64,000 bases of DNA, taken from contig NC_134357.1 of assembly GCF_048569485.1 (NCBI RefSeq), positions 477,177,260 to 477,241,259 of the forward strand, given 5' to 3'. This stretch comes from Anomaloglossus baeobatrachus (lineage: Eukaryota > Chordata > Amphibia > Anura > Aromobatidae). The position numbers and the translations under genes are program-made. The notes below the pieces were generated by a model that saw nothing but the letters and a program-made list of their open reading frames with translations, was not told the origin of the DNA and did no database searches. Shown here piece after piece: positions 52,701-57,743 of this stretch; the first letter of the stretch is position 1, and the number at the start of each line of letters is the position of its first letter.

Positions 52701-55700
52701 GTACCTCTTCATCTGTTGGAAAATTAGCATTTCCAGAATTTCTCTGACTGTCACAACTGTTAAAATTATAATAGTCAAAGGCTATTTTCTGTCATAGGGA
52801 GACTTGAAGGAAACAATCAGATTGACTGCCCTGTGCCAAAAGAAAACTCAACTGTCATGTTCCTTAAAAATGGAACCAAGCAAATTGCATCTTTTTGGAT
52901 AAACTCCGGAGATTACCGCAGTCGCATGGATATCTCTGGTACTTTTTGGAATCTTAAAATAACATTGCATAATCTGAAAATAGAAGATACTGGTTCATAT
53001 GAATGTACAGGAAAAGCAGAAGGCATAAAAGAAGAGTTACTAGGAACCCATACTTTTCTTACTGTCAGAGTAAGTACAATGACTGCTAATGATGACTTTT
53101 TAAAATTACATTTAAGGGCACTGCCATATTTGCCACCAGAAAAGGAGTGAGTTTTCCCATAGTTTTATTGAAAAAGTCTACTACCGTTTTGGGTATACAG
53201 TCCCTTATTCATATGAATTGTCTCAATGGTAACAGACTACAAGCAAATCTTTGTAGTCTGATTCTTCAGTTGCCCTGCCTTTAAACTGCCATTTCTTCTT
53301 TTTGGGTAGCTTTACAACTACTGTTGTGCCGCCCCCACGTCAGCAGCCGGGCTGCTCGGATCCGGTGGCTTGAGGAGCGTCCGGACCCGGAGGTTGTGCG
53401 GTCACTCAAATAAAGGGGGGTATTTATAGGGGATTGTATATTTAAAGTTCGTGATGCCACCTGTGGTGTGTGGTAAGGTGGAGTACCACCGCTGCCGTTG
53501 GGGAGTACCCGGGGGTGATGGAATGGGGCAGCCAGGTGTCAGAACCCTCCACGGGTAGGAGGGGATGCTCCGGGACTCGGTGATGGTGATTGGGGAGTCA
53601 CTTTCGTACTCATTCAGTCCATAAAGCTAACACCAACAACTGGGTTAACCAAAGATCTGGACACCGCTGCTGCTGAGGGGAGCTAGTTTGGATCCCGTTC
53701 CCTGATGGTGTTGCCTGATGATCTGTGACCTTCCTCCTGGCACTTAGTTCGCTTCTTGGTTGGCCCCGATAGCATAAAACTAGTCGGCTATGTATGGCTA
53801 ACTGTGGGAGCTTGCTCTCAGGGTTCACGCTTGGGATTTTCTGGACCGTTTTAGTGGAAAGTCCTATCCCCCTCGTTGCACTAGTACCCCGATTTTGAAG
53901 CGGGTGGAGAACGGATCTTGAAGGCTACGTTCTCGTCGGGTCAAATGTCAGGTTGTCTGAAGCTGCTCACTGACCTAGGTTCCACGTACTCCGTCGTGCC
54001 CTGGTCCCAGCCCATGATGGTACAAGGCCGCCGGCTGTCCTCCTCGACAGTTCCGTGCCCCATGTCACGATCCCCCCTGCGACCGAGGGTCCAGCTCCTA
54101 CTAGGCCCAGACCACCATCTGTCATCCTAGTTACTTCCTAGGAGCCCGACTCCTGACCTCCTCTCTCCTTCACTTCCTACGCTTCACTGACCTACTCCTG
54201 ACACTCCTGACCTCCCCTTACCAATCCCCCCAAGTGGGCGACCCTATTTCACTCAGGCCGTCCACTGGTGTGTCTAGTGGGTGTGGTGCAGAGTGTTCCT
54301 AGGATTTTTGATTGGCTGGTATTGACCACACCATAAGTTGGGGACCCGTAACCAAGGAGGAGGTGGATATTGCACATAAGGGCAGATTGCACAATACCCT
54401 GTGACAACCTGATAGGCCAGGGTGTCATACTGTCATGCGGTGTTCAGGTCGGCACTCGCGGGGTGCCACGGCAGTGTATGATTCTGTTCACATTGCAGAG
54501 TCCAGCAGGCAACCTGAGGTCTCCTAGTTGCTCAGCCTCAGTTGGGCATCTGAGTCTTTTCCACTGTCTTTCAGTACTGCAGGAGTTAATTCTGGTGGAG
54601 AGGTGTGGGGCTATTAGAGACTCAGGTTGCCAATTTTTATTCAGTAGTCTCCTCCCTATTTAAGGTTGGGGAGTGTATTTGTTTGGGGACGATAATAGCT
54701 TCAGCTTATGCTCCTGCGATTCCGATCTTTGTGGCAAACATATTTTTGATGACCAGTAGTTTGCTGTTTGAGTGGTGTGGAAGTTCCCTGCCAACCATTT
54801 ACTTTACCCTGTCAACTCCTTATACTTTATTCCCTTCCATACGCATATTGTCTCCCCTTTATGTTTGTATGCAGTGTATACGAGTTTGGTTGCTTCCCAT
54901 GTCTGTGTCATTTGTGGGGTTTGTTACGGTGTGTCCAGCCCACCCCAAGGGTGGGGGAGAGAAGGAGTAAGAACAGGGGTTGGACAGGAGTCAGGGTCAA
55001 GCTGGGGGCTCAGACCAGGCTACCATCAAGCCTACCTCTGAGATAAGTGACAGCTCAGGGAAAACAAGTCTGAGAGCCTGTATAGGTGTGCCTATTTAGT
55101 CATTTTATACCCCTGATAGTAACTAAAGGGGCCAGGTTGGCGATAACCCATACTTCAATTGAGGGCTGTGACCTGCACTGGGGGCAAGGCAGGTGTGCAT
55201 TAGGTGGGTGGGTAAAGTGGATAAGGGTGGGTCAAAGAAAACAATAATAACTTCTTTAGTTATATCGGCCTACACAGTCTTGCATTTTCTTATCGAACTC
55301 CATTGTTGCCAAATATTGCCCCCAGATGGTTCATGTATAAACAACACGGCACCATCTGACGGCATATAATTGGAATTCATCTGGAAGATAGCAGGGGTCT
55401 GTTACATCTCGTGGCTCTCCTGAGGCAAGGACTGAGGCAGTCTCCCATTCCTTGCCTGCCACGAGCACTCCTACTCAGCAGCGCCGAAGGTCTGCCAGAC
55501 TGCGCAGTGTGCAGGAGATACCTTCTCAGAGAGGCAGCAGAAGGGTGACACCTAGTGGTTCTCCTGTTACAAGGAGTGAAGCGGTCTCCCATTCCTGGCC
55601 TGCCGCAGACTCTCCTGCTCAGCTGCCCCGAAGGTCTGCGAGGCTGCGCAATGTGCAGAGGTTTACTGCTCAGGGAAGCAGTGAGATTCCCGTTATCTCT

Positions 55701-56679
55701 GCACATTGTGAGACCGAGGATCCCGCCTCTATTTCCCAGAGGCAGGAGGGTGAGCATGTGCAATGCGTGGTGGGTCCTGATTCGCTCACTGACGTCACAC
55801 GGCTTGATGACAAGGCTGGTGACGTGGTGAATCCTGACTGGCCAGGCTGGGACGTCGTGGACCCTGATTGGGTCAAGTCCGTCATCTCCGCCTCGCGCCC
55901 GCCATCGGGTGGAGCTGCACCTCCTTAAAAGCTCCCCCTGCCATCATGGCGGCGCGCGACCGCCCTTCTATGTTTGGATGTCTGGCAGCGTGCTGCCACG
56001 CCACTGCTCAGGCATTACTGTCTCTTGTGGGCTTGGCCCTTGCTGCTCCGGCAGTACCTCGATTGCAGGCCGTGTTCCTGCCTTGCTGCTCCGGCAGTAC
56101 CCCCGTCAACAGGCCGTGTTCCTGTCCCAGGTGAGCTCCTCAAGTCTCCATTGGACTCACCTGGTTATTGAAAGCACACGTGCGTGGGCACCTCTGTGCT
56201 ACCCTCGTGCCATATTCTCGTGACTTCCACTGGCACACGTGCGTGGGCACCTCTGTGCTTCCCCGTGCAACAGGTACACCGAGCCGTGAGATCTGTGCCA
56301 TACAACCCTCACGGGTTAGGGCAGATCGGTGTACATAGATCGTCTGTGACATTCCAGACGATCGCTAGCAGCAACCCGCTCACTCTTCACCCACCATAGC
56401 GGCGGTCCCTTACACCGCACAGTGGACCTTGACCGGCGGAAGCAGTCCATTTCCCATCTTGGCACGCTTCCCCGGGTCCCCCTCGTAACAGGGTCAAGTT
56501 GACTTCTTGTTTGATCCTAATTAGTATTTTACTTTAGGATACAAATAACTGCCCTAATATTTATTAACACTGCCACTGATTCAAGCACATTCTTTCCTCC
56601 TTAGGCTCATGGAATTGGCATATACACTGGCAATCTGGGATTGGCATTCGCTGTGGCACTGGCATCTGTCTTTCTTTAA
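11408..56679 (+). CDS. Two-Ig-domain surface protein, CD7-like (5 exons)
   Basis: Five exons (11408-11471, 42030-42293, 49966-49989, 52798-53069, 56605-56679) join at GT/AG sites with matching phases 1, 1, 1 and 0. They give 696 nt plus stop, or 232 residues. Residues 1-21 are a signal peptide. Ig domain 1 has C47 and C105. Ig domain 2 has C128 and C187 and the classic DTGSYEC F-strand. Residues 219-232 are hydrophobic and end the protein, so it may be GPI-anchored. N-glycosylation sequons occur at N29, N71, N134 and N142. Both domains lack the core tryptophan in strand C and have similar Cys spacing (57 and 58 residues), which suggests internal duplication. Domain 2 (RMDISGTFWNLKITLHNLKI) resembles the RIDFSG...NLTITMHRLQL stretch of CD7 as I recall it. 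That points to a leukocyte receptor, but CD2-family or other Ig proteins remain possible. Structure is fairly sure, identity tentative. Confidence 0.7.
11645..11788. repeat. Left end of a TTAA-type MITE, truncated
   Basis: TTAAAGGGGTTACTCGTG at 11645 is a MITE-like end. The following T2 MITE at 11789 starts inside it. No right end was found beyond 13302. Confidence 0.35.
12138..13077 (-). mobile_element. Tc1-like element, internally deleted, TA target duplication
   Basis: The ends CAGTACCGACCAAACGTTTG and its inverted partner CAAACATTTGGTCTGTACTG bound a 936-bp body (12140-13075), flanked by TA on each side. Whole Tc1 elements are about 1.6 kb; the missing part is the N-terminal DNA-binding region. 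It inserted into the T2 MITE after that had landed. Confidence 0.85.
12279..12910 (-). pseudogene. Tc1-like transposase, lacking the DNA-binding domain
   Basis: The open frame 12279-12815 encodes 178 residues with GGGGVMVWGCF, then FQQDNDPKHTSR (second catalytic D) and PQSPDLNPIEMVWGELLRRV (third catalytic E). The first catalytic D lies upstream in another frame, in WSDKAKFEIFGSN at about 12850-12900, so a frameshift separates it from the rest. The helix-turn-helix region is missing and the piece starts near LHGKIAARKPLL. It cannot encode a full transposase. It could only serve as a passive substrate. Confidence 0.8.
13303..13689. other. Non-coding intron sequence, no repeat recognised
   Basis: AT-rich, with short open frames only. 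No domain or clear repeat end is visible. Confidence 0.4.
14605..15515 (-). pseudogene. Truncated Tc1-like element in the Penelope 3' UTR
   Basis: The right end reads CTGTCCAAATATTTCTGGAC then CTAACTG with TA, a typical Tc1 terminus. On the minus strand the transposase starts MRSKELSIEVKQNILRL near 15153. It shifts frame at a poly-A run near 15090-15100 and continues MLGVAKSTVGYILRKKELTG, then GRPRMTTVVDDRRILS and the first catalytic block LWTDETKINLY. It stops matching after TTSSVKH at about 14607, so the second half and the left terminus are lost. It lies where Penelope copy 2 has a long (TA)n tract. Confidence 0.8.
16240..19071 (-). pseudogene. Penelope-like RT and GIY-YIG endonuclease ORF
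   Basis: The minus-strand product begins (19071 inward) with a lysine-rich region, then the PLE N-terminal block LQLSAVDVSILSTGLTFAPS, then LFKPADKGGNIVLW and IYFLTKIHKNQENP. The reverse transcriptase follows (VTCDVEALYTSI, GAACAPLYANLFLGLWE, RYIDYIFLIW). After it come a CxxC-rich linker (WGCVPCGRCVACS) and the GIY-YIG endonuclease (VIYYATCPCGKIYVGLTTRA, VREHVQDI). The catalytic RT motif is YIDY here, against YIDD in copy 2, so this copy's polymerase is probably dead. The frame is broken in about two places. The first exon-like segment lies beyond the hAT insertion at 25999-26391. Confidence 0.8.
19131..19174. repeat. 44-bp perfect palindrome near the hAT left end
   Basis: The half GTTCGAGTTCGGTTCGTCG plus AAC is followed at once by its exact reverse complement, with no spacer. 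It is one of several TTCG/CGAA-rich palindromic words in the 100 bp next to the terminus, where hAT transposases commonly bind repeated motifs. Confidence 0.9.
19430..19640 (+). pseudogene. hAT C-terminal dimerisation domain fragment
   Basis: It encodes ALGILSCPAASVLSEPVFSA then AGGLLADKHTRLSTDNVDMA. This is the hATC block that ends hAT transposases (usually CPASSVPSERVFSAAG...R-RLS). Here it precedes the other transposase pieces on the same strand, which is the wrong order for an intact gene. Confidence 0.75.
19574..20215. repeat. Three tandem copies of a 220-bp unit
   Basis: ATGGCTCTCAGAGGACTTTT starts at 19574, 19794 and 20014. Each unit holds the tail of the hATC coding piece plus about 150 bp downstream. 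Copies 1 and 2 differ at only a few bases, copy 3 at more. Confidence 0.9.
20220..23095 (+). pseudogene. hAT transposase remains, N-terminal to central
   Basis: In order, this encodes SFIICNLLATERLPLHPFET (about 20245-20310), then DRVHFTTDTWTSKHGQGSY (20445-20510), the start of the RNase H-like catalytic fold, then GNVAHVPCMAHVLNLVVQQF (20940-21000, a strong hAT motif), then ANYWVATLLDPRYKTKFGEI (22835-22900). Stops and shifts interrupt it many times, and a 337-bp segment containing the MAHVLNL block is present twice. No functional protein is possible. The usual hATC end does not follow; it lies at 19430 instead. Confidence 0.7.
20901..22057. repeat. Direct duplication, 337 bp, 820 bp apart
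   Basis: 20901-21237 and 21721-22057 match closely, from TGCGACAATGATGCAAACC to GAATAGTAGTCATGCAGG. The 483 bp between have no counterpart and no recognised element. Confidence 0.85.
23100..24639. other. hAT-internal non-coding sequence
   Basis: No transposase domain is seen. The GC content is higher than in the flanks. It shows no convincing gene. Confidence 0.4.
24640..25190. repeat. Four tandem copies of a 136-bp unit in hAT 1
   Basis: The units begin near 24640, 24776, 24901 and 25037, with the next partial start at 25173. The last two full copies (AATGAGTTTGAGTGTGC...) are nearly identical, the first two more diverged. Such subterminal arrays are common in large hAT elements. Confidence 0.8.
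25999..26391 (-). pseudogene. N-terminal part of the Penelope element 1 ORF
   Basis: The minus-strand frame from 26391 reads MAENLFWCIFFCFTDLTAIN, then KNKLHKRTKLWWNDAFLKNY and FITRWEEVCATSSLKLIDLL, reaching the hAT insertion point. Leader sequence upstream (26392-26510) has a reverse-complement counterpart at 29640-29790 after copy 2. Confidence 0.65.
26610..27760 (+). pseudogene. Penelope-like RT (C-terminal half) plus GIY-YIG
   Basis: Residues encode GTAMGAACTPSYANLFLGLW, then in another frame TRYIDDIFLIWKDSAAELKD (the intact YIDD catalytic motif), ATSSHPAQMFKSIPTGQFLR, the cysteine cluster WGCVPCGRCVACS and the GIY-YIG core IYYATCPCGKIYVGLTTRAL. The main open piece is 26736-27743 (335 residues). 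The missing N-terminal half and about two or three frame breaks make it inactive. Confidence 0.8.
28716..28782. repeat. (TA)n microsatellite in the Penelope 3' UTR
   Basis: About 65 bp of alternating TA. The homologous position in element 1 carries the truncated Tc1 insertion. Confidence 0.95.
29873..33328 (+). mobile_element. Non-autonomous LTR retroelement
   Basis: Two direct repeats of equal length (1068 bp; 29873-30940 and 32261-33328) start TGTAGCGCCCC and end in CA. They flank a short 1.3-kb interior. TTTG precedes the first and follows the second, a probable 4-bp target duplication. AAGGGGGAA just before the right repeat is a good polypurine tract and sets the plus orientation. The interior lacks the usual polymerase genes, so the element depended on another for movement. 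The LTRs differ at a fair number of positions (very roughly 7-10% by eye), so it is a fairly old fossil. Confidence 0.75.
33333..34386. other. Non-coding, possible LTR debris
   Basis: From about 33690 the sequence becomes GC-rich with Alu-like pyrimidine words (GCTGCCTCGTCTGTGTCACC) and ends near GGGGCTGCGCCTGACA at 34337. This resembles LTR sequence, but no paired repeat or target duplication was found. Confidence 0.3.
34387..36593 (+). mobile_element. LTR related to the 29873 family, interrupted by another LTR
   Basis: The start TGTATTGCCC...CAGGGCACTACAAGG...GGATGCA and the end CCCTTCCCTGGGCGCTACA parallel the two LTRs at 29873 and 32261. Without the nested LTR it is about 1.03 kb, close to their 1068 bp. 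No clear target duplication was found, and the left part of the flanking MITE at 36594 is missing, so a deletion or rearrangement probably happened at this edge. It is a fossil remnant. Confidence 0.55.
35116..36296. mobile_element. Solo LTR nested in the preceding LTR
   Basis: It starts TGTCGCGGGCGGGG and ends CTTGTCCAGGGCGCCACA. Flanks CTATC and CATCA suggest a blurred 4-5 bp target duplication. A related LTR lies inverted at 59691-60486, and a more distant one at 53325-54427. No internal region remains, as after recombination between two LTRs. Confidence 0.6.
36594..37161. mobile_element. T2/Kolobok-type MITE, left end missing
   Basis: The right end is GCGGCAGATTCCCT plus TTAA (37158-37161). 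The interior is a long imperfect inverted repeat: CTGTATGCCTTCTGGATGAG near 36596 pairs with CTCATCCAGGAGGCATACAG near 37055. The left terminus is absent at the LTR junction. Confidence 0.65.
37162..38207. other. Intron sequence, no feature recognised
   Basis: No repeat ends, splice-bounded exon or domain-bearing frame was seen. A minus-strand frame at 37783-37986 has no recognisable content. Confidence 0.4.
38208..38776. mobile_element. Harbinger-type MITE (TTA target site)
   Basis: The body (38211-38773) starts GGCCTCTTTCACACGTACGT and ends TTCACGGGCACTAGGCC, with TTA on both sides (38208-38210, 38774-38776). The termini match over GGCCT and less well further in. The interior is full of CACGTGT/ACACGTA words, so the arms partly pair with each other. 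Confidence 0.65.
38777..39758. other. Intron sequence, no feature recognised
   Basis: AT-rich, with no coding or repeat signal that can be supported. Confidence 0.4.
39759..40058. repeat. 300-bp foldback element
   Basis: The outer arms GCTCCATTGCAGAGATATTC and GAATATCTGTGCAATGGAGC pair almost exactly. Pairing continues inward (TCTTCTCTGGGGGCGTG with CACGCACCCACAGAGAAAA) to a centre near TGCTGCCAATCAAAGCTC and GAGCTGTGATTGGCAGCA. It is a nearly full-length hairpin, probably a MITE of unassigned family. Confidence 0.75.
40078..41040. repeat. Minisatellite, GGGCACATTACTACAGGAT unit
   Basis: About 960 bp of head-to-tail copies of GATGGGCACATTACTACAG alternating with a variable insert (GATGGGGACAAG). 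This makes units of about 19 and 31 bp. Many units differ by single bases. It has open frames in several phases only because it is repetitive. Confidence 0.95.
41041..42029. other. End of intron 1
   Basis: AT-rich, with a (TA)-rich tract at about 41590-41660. The acceptor is a T-rich run ending TGATTTTTCAG at 42029. Confidence 0.5.
42030..42293 (+). CDS. Exon 2: Ig-like domain 1
   Basis: The acceptor TTTTTCAG|TG and the donor ACAG|GTAAAT bound 264 nt, phase 1 in and out, as usual for Ig-domain exons. It encodes VGQSATISC (strand B Cys), SKLSFSGSFEKFQW and ESSYVC (strand F Cys). It stops right after strand F. No G strand (the G-x-G-like end of a V domain) is encoded, and the DxGxYxC pattern is weakened to ESSYVC. 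The domain is therefore shorter and more degenerate than domain 2. Confidence 0.75.
42294..43158. other. Intron 2, first part
   Basis: Non-coding sequence between exon 2 and the gypsy element. No repeat is named. Confidence 0.45.
43164..44311 (-). repeat. Gypsy LTR, left (3' LTR of the element)
   Basis: 1148 bp, TG...CA. It contains a 119-bp tandem duplication (43381-43618, CACCTRCCTAGGTCCGCTC) and five 45-bp units at 44071-44300, each with the palindrome GCACATGTGC. Confidence 0.95.
44323..47457 (-). CDS. pol: Gypsy Pol polyprotein
   Basis: A 1044-residue frame in the usual Ty3/gypsy order. It has an aspartic protease (AFVDSGADGIFVSS near the start), then reverse transcriptase (PLPLISELFDRL, VMPFGLCNAPAVFQDFVN, VVYLDDILIFS), then RNase H (LLEVDASSVGAGAVLYQK, YTIGDRELLAL). 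An integrase follows, with an HHCC zinc finger (HFGIRRTRELL...CYSCARNRP) and a catalytic core (VVGMDFVGDLP, ICDRGPQFTSRFW, SAYHPETNGLVERTNQ). It ends in a chromodomain (RAIVGSKMVRGRRFFLIDWE, GYGPEHRSWEPEEAV). The chromodomain marks a chromovirus, which targets integration to marked chromatin. It is a mobile-element gene in an apparently whole copy, not a host gene. Confidence 0.95.
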   Translation of the reverse strand: MAFVDSGADGIFVSSGFVKGHNIPSIMLEAPIPVRVVNGTMLSDSITLRTVPLRLSLSQGHIEEISFLVLPEGIDDALLGLPWLRTHAPHIDWESDSIISWGSKCQSRCLPLPPKVVAVASTDLSPIPTPYLDFADVFSKQGAEVLPPHRPYDCAIDLIPGSVPPKGRVYPLSIPESEAMSTYIRESLEKGFIRKSVSPAGAGFFFVRKKEGDLRPCIDYRGLNAITIKNKYPLPLISELFDRLRGAQVFTKLDLRGAYNLVRIRKGDEWKTAFNTRDGHYEYLVMPFGLCNAPAVFQDFVNDVFRDLLLSSVVVYLDDILIFSPDLETHRQDVVRVLSRLREHSLFAKLEKCVFEQSSLPFLGYIISQEGLAMDPAKLSAVLQWSEPHSLKAVQRFLGFINYYRQFIPHFSTLVAPLVALTKKGANPKAWSTETSQAFEAVKRHFSTAPVLQRPDESKPFLLEVDASSVGAGAVLYQKNGAGRKRPCFFFAKTFSPAERNYTIGDRELLALRLALEEWRHLLEGAKHPFQVYTDHKNLTYLQTAQRLNPRQARWSLFFSRFHFSINYLSGSKNNKADALSRSMLSTQEEIDEPRLILPSRVFHTLSPVTLDQIPPGKTFVPPDRQNDILSWAHTSKVGGHFGIRRTRELLERWYWWPHLASHVKRYVGSCYSCARNRPLRQRPAGLLHPLPVPDRPWEVVGMDFVGDLPCSQGHRFVWVITDHFSRMVHLVPLSRIPSSRVLAKLFLKHVFRLHGMPDRIICDRGPQFTSRFWRDLCSLLQIELNLSSAYHPETNGLVERTNQSMIIYLRHFVAENHDNWSSLLPWAEFALNNSLAEATGQTPFVLNNGQHPRVPVPFPAAAPPPLVADWATNAREVWDRTQESIQAAKDRMKTVSDRFRRPAPVFSPGDFVWLSAKHVRLRVSSVKFAPRFLGPYEVLRQVNPVVYQLKLPVHLRIHDKFHVSLLKPAILPHAREVHSPASDSSRSSYEVRAIVGSKMVRGRRFFLIDWEGYGPEHRSWEPEEAVHAPDLVADYLRRREGGP
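47553..48377 (-). CDS. gag: Gypsy Gag protein
   Basis: 274 residues starting MAEYQQLHRYIQVLESRLKS about 30 bp inside the 5' LTR. A central capsid-like region (FISQCQIHLEVNSSRF, LLQDKALEWATPLWE, FRTLVAELDWPEKVL) resembles the retrotransposon Gag families of vertebrate gypsy elements. It ends with one CCHC zinc knuckle (CYVCRQAGHYANKC) that would bind RNA. It lies directly upstream of pol. Confidence 0.9.
   Translation of the reverse strand: MAEYQQLHRYIQVLESRLKSIEDKPQTMVTSAHDPRLALPNRYSGDARSCRGFISQCQIHLEVNSSRFSTERSRVGFIISLLQDKALEWATPLWERSDVVTLRHQDFLDALKAVFMGPQVTHDAALRLLDLSQGSLSTSSYAIAFRTLVAELDWPEKVLIPIFWRGLAGYVKDALATREVPASLEDLITVATRIDVRHKERRLEVSSSRPKHRAIPVVKGPLPSSSASETSPTPMELGHTFSRLRKSGPPICYVCRQAGHYANKCPSRQGNSLA
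48406..49553 (-). repeat. Gypsy LTR, right (5' LTR of the element)
   Basis: Same length and, as far as compared, the same sequence as the left LTR, including the 45-bp array (49313-49542). On the minus strand it would drive transcription into gag. Confidence 0.95.
49559..49965. other. End of intron 2
   Basis: Non-coding. The acceptor is a long pyrimidine run, TTCTTTTCTTCTTCTTTTAG, ending at 49965. Confidence 0.6.
49966..49989 (+). CDS. Exon 3: 24-nt microexon
   Basis: A strong acceptor and the donor ACAG|GTATGT bound 24 nt that keep phase 1 on both sides. It encodes E-KKNLENT between the two Ig domains. Both phases fit the neighbouring exons exactly, which supports it. Skipping it would keep the frame. 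Confidence 0.6.
50215..50625. mobile_element. Harbinger-type MITE, TAA target, first of an abutting pair
   Basis: The body (50218-50622) starts AGGCCCCGTCACATACAACG and ends TTGTGTGTGACAGGGCCT, with TAA on each side. Interior words such as CGAGATCGCTAACGAGATC pair with each other. Confidence 0.75.
50623..51076. mobile_element. Harbinger-type MITE, TAA target, second of the pair
   Basis: The body (50626-51073) starts AGGCCCCTTTACACACTG and ends CAGTGTGTAAAGCCACCT. Its left TAA (50623-50625) is also the right TAA of the preceding MITE, and its right TAA is at 51074-51076. A further copy of the terminal motif lies inside at about 50848 (CCCCTTTACACACTGAAAC). Confidence 0.75.
51581..51944. repeat. 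T2-type MITE, left part only
   Basis: TTAAAGGGAAGCTGTCAACATG at 51581 is a T2-like end. No right end was found before or after the T2 MITE at 51945, which begins where this one stops. Confidence 0.5.
51945..52666. mobile_element. T2/Kolobok-type MITE, copy 3
   Basis: The body (51949-52662) begins AGGGAACCTGTCACCAGG and ends TCGGTGACAGGTTCCCT, with TTAA at 51945-51948 and 52663-52666. It is the same subfamily as 9809-10466, sharing GAGCTCTTATATACAGC near the left end and the CATGCGCAGG-like interior. Confidence 0.85.
52798..53069 (+). CDS. Exon 4: Ig-like domain 2
   Basis: The acceptor TTTTCTGTCATAG|GG and the donor TCAGA|GTAAGT bound 272 nt, entering in phase 1 and leaving in phase 0. It encodes NQIDCPVPKENSTVMFLKNG (strand B Cys, two sequons), RMDISGTFWNLKITLHNLKI, EDTGSYECTG (strand F) and HTFLTVR (strand G). 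A complete V-like fold is plausible, though the usual strand-C Trp is replaced (VMFLKNG). Codon use and the DxGxYxC motif make this the firmest exon of the gene. Confidence 0.85.
53319..54433 (+). mobile_element. Solo LTR with TACTGT target duplication
   Basis: An LTR of 1103 bp (53325-54427), TGTGCCGCCCCC...CCAGGGTGTCA, lies between exact TACTGT copies (53319-53324, 54428-54433). The last base may belong to the LTR, giving 5 bp. Its layout parallels the LTR at 35116. Nothing of the interior remains. Confidence 0.75.
54434..55394. other. Intron 4 sequence between two solo LTRs
   Basis: GC-moderate sequence with LTR-like words (TGTTACGGTGTGTCCAGCCC at about 54921) but no matched ends. No exon was found here. 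Confidence 0.35.
55395..56495 (+). mobile_element. Solo LTR with GGGTC target duplication
   Basis: An LTR of 1091 bp (55400-56490), TGTTACATCTCG...CCCTCGTAACA, lies between exact GGGTC copies (55395-55399, 56491-56495). Its ends resemble those of the gypsy element at 43164, so it is probably a related gypsy lineage. Internal duplications include CTGCTCCGGCAGTACC (twice near 56040-56105) and CACACGTGCGTGGGCACC (56174 and 56235). Frames inside it are not genes. Confidence 0.85.
56605..56679 (+). CDS. Exon 5: C-terminal hydrophobic tail and stop
   Basis: The acceptor TTCTTTCCTCCTTAG|GC follows a good pyrimidine tract. Read in phase 0 it gives AHGIGIYTGNLGLAFAVALA then SVFL and a stop at 56677-56679. 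A short hydrophobic end after small residues (G, N) looks like a GPI-anchor signal. A one-pass membrane anchor without a cytoplasmic tail is the alternative. A donor TTG|GTAAGT at 56693/56694 lies 14 bases past the stop, so a 3' UTR intron or an alternative last exon is possible. Confidence 0.55.
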   Translation, partial: AHGIGIYTGNLGLAFAVALASVFL

Positions 56680-56693
56680 TTTAATTGGGCTTG

Positions 56694-57185
56694 GTAAGTA
56701 TTGTACTATAAGTCAGATAAAATGTGTTGATGTGTTTCTTCCTATTATTTCCTGTTGATTTCTATACCCTACCTACACCAGCTAAGGAACCCATGACTTA
56801 TGTGGGCTAGTGCTGAACTGCAGCCTCTGCTCCAGAGGTCCCCAACCTGTGGCTTGGGAGCCACATGTGGCTTATGGGCCCATGATGTGTGGCTCAAGGT
56901 TGTCTGCCAGCTAAGTGCATTAGCACTTGGCCTAGCAAACACTTATTAAGATGGCGACTTTTGTGAGTAGCCCCACATAGAAGAGCAGATCTGAATGGGG
57001 GTAGGGTAGGAACCCCGGGATCGGTGTGATTTCTGTGGCAAAGCTTTGGCTGTCATTATAACAGTAATGGGGGCTCTGGGTGTCTACTATAAGGGGGGTG
57101 GGAGCTGGATGGACCCCATAAATACCTAACTCAAAACAATAAAGAACTCAAAATAGACCATCTAAAAATACAGAATCCAGATGTC
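56694..57185. other. Downstream region with a possible polyadenylation signal
   Basis: AATAAA occurs at 57138-57143, about 460 bp after the stop, and could end an unspliced terminal exon. GGTCCCCAACCTGTGGCTTG at about 56827, with AGCCACATGTGGC, resembles the end of a hAT/Charlie-type repeat, but no second end was found. Confidence 0.35.
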
Positions 57186-57546
57186 TTAAAGAGAAATTGT
57201 CAGTATAACAAAACACATATTTTGGCATGCAAATCTTTGAAATATAAATCCATACCTTTAAATATTCTATCTGTTGCTGCATTCCAGAGTAATTTTATTC
57301 ATATTTCAATTAGGTATTAAATAAGCAAGTCAGACGGTGAGCTTTTAATTAAGCTAAGGACATTGTTGCTGGGCTTGGAACTAACCTTGGAATGCAGAGG
57401 ATCCTTAAGTGCTCTGTTAATTTACATATGAATGCAGCAACAGATAAAAGATATACAGGTGGTGATGAATTTATATTTCAAACATCTGCATGCCCGTATA
57501 TGTGAATTGGGGACGTTGATCTTACTGACAAATCAGATTCCTTTAA
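57186..57546. mobile_element. T2-type MITE, short
   Basis: The left end is TTAA plus AGAGAAATTGTCAGTA, the right end is TTACTGACAAATCAGATTCCT plus TTAA in two pieces (body 57190-57542). Inside, CTGTTGCTGCATTC and GAATGCAGCAACAG form inverted arms. Confidence 0.7.
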
Positions 57547-57743
57547 AATGAATATAGATTCCAGAGCCACTAAACACTAATGTCCCACATAAAAAATTAC
57601 CCAAGAAAAGAGACCCCTTAAAACATATATACTCCCTAAATACAAACCAAAACACTAAATAAAAACTCCAGTGTAGACCACTAAAAATATAAAAGCCTCA
57701 AAGCAAACAAATACAGACTCCAGACTAGACCTCCTAAAAAACC

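Noticed and set aside
55452-55928. 158-residue frame rich in R, S and Q
   Set aside because: It lies wholly inside a solo LTR with target duplications and has no domain.
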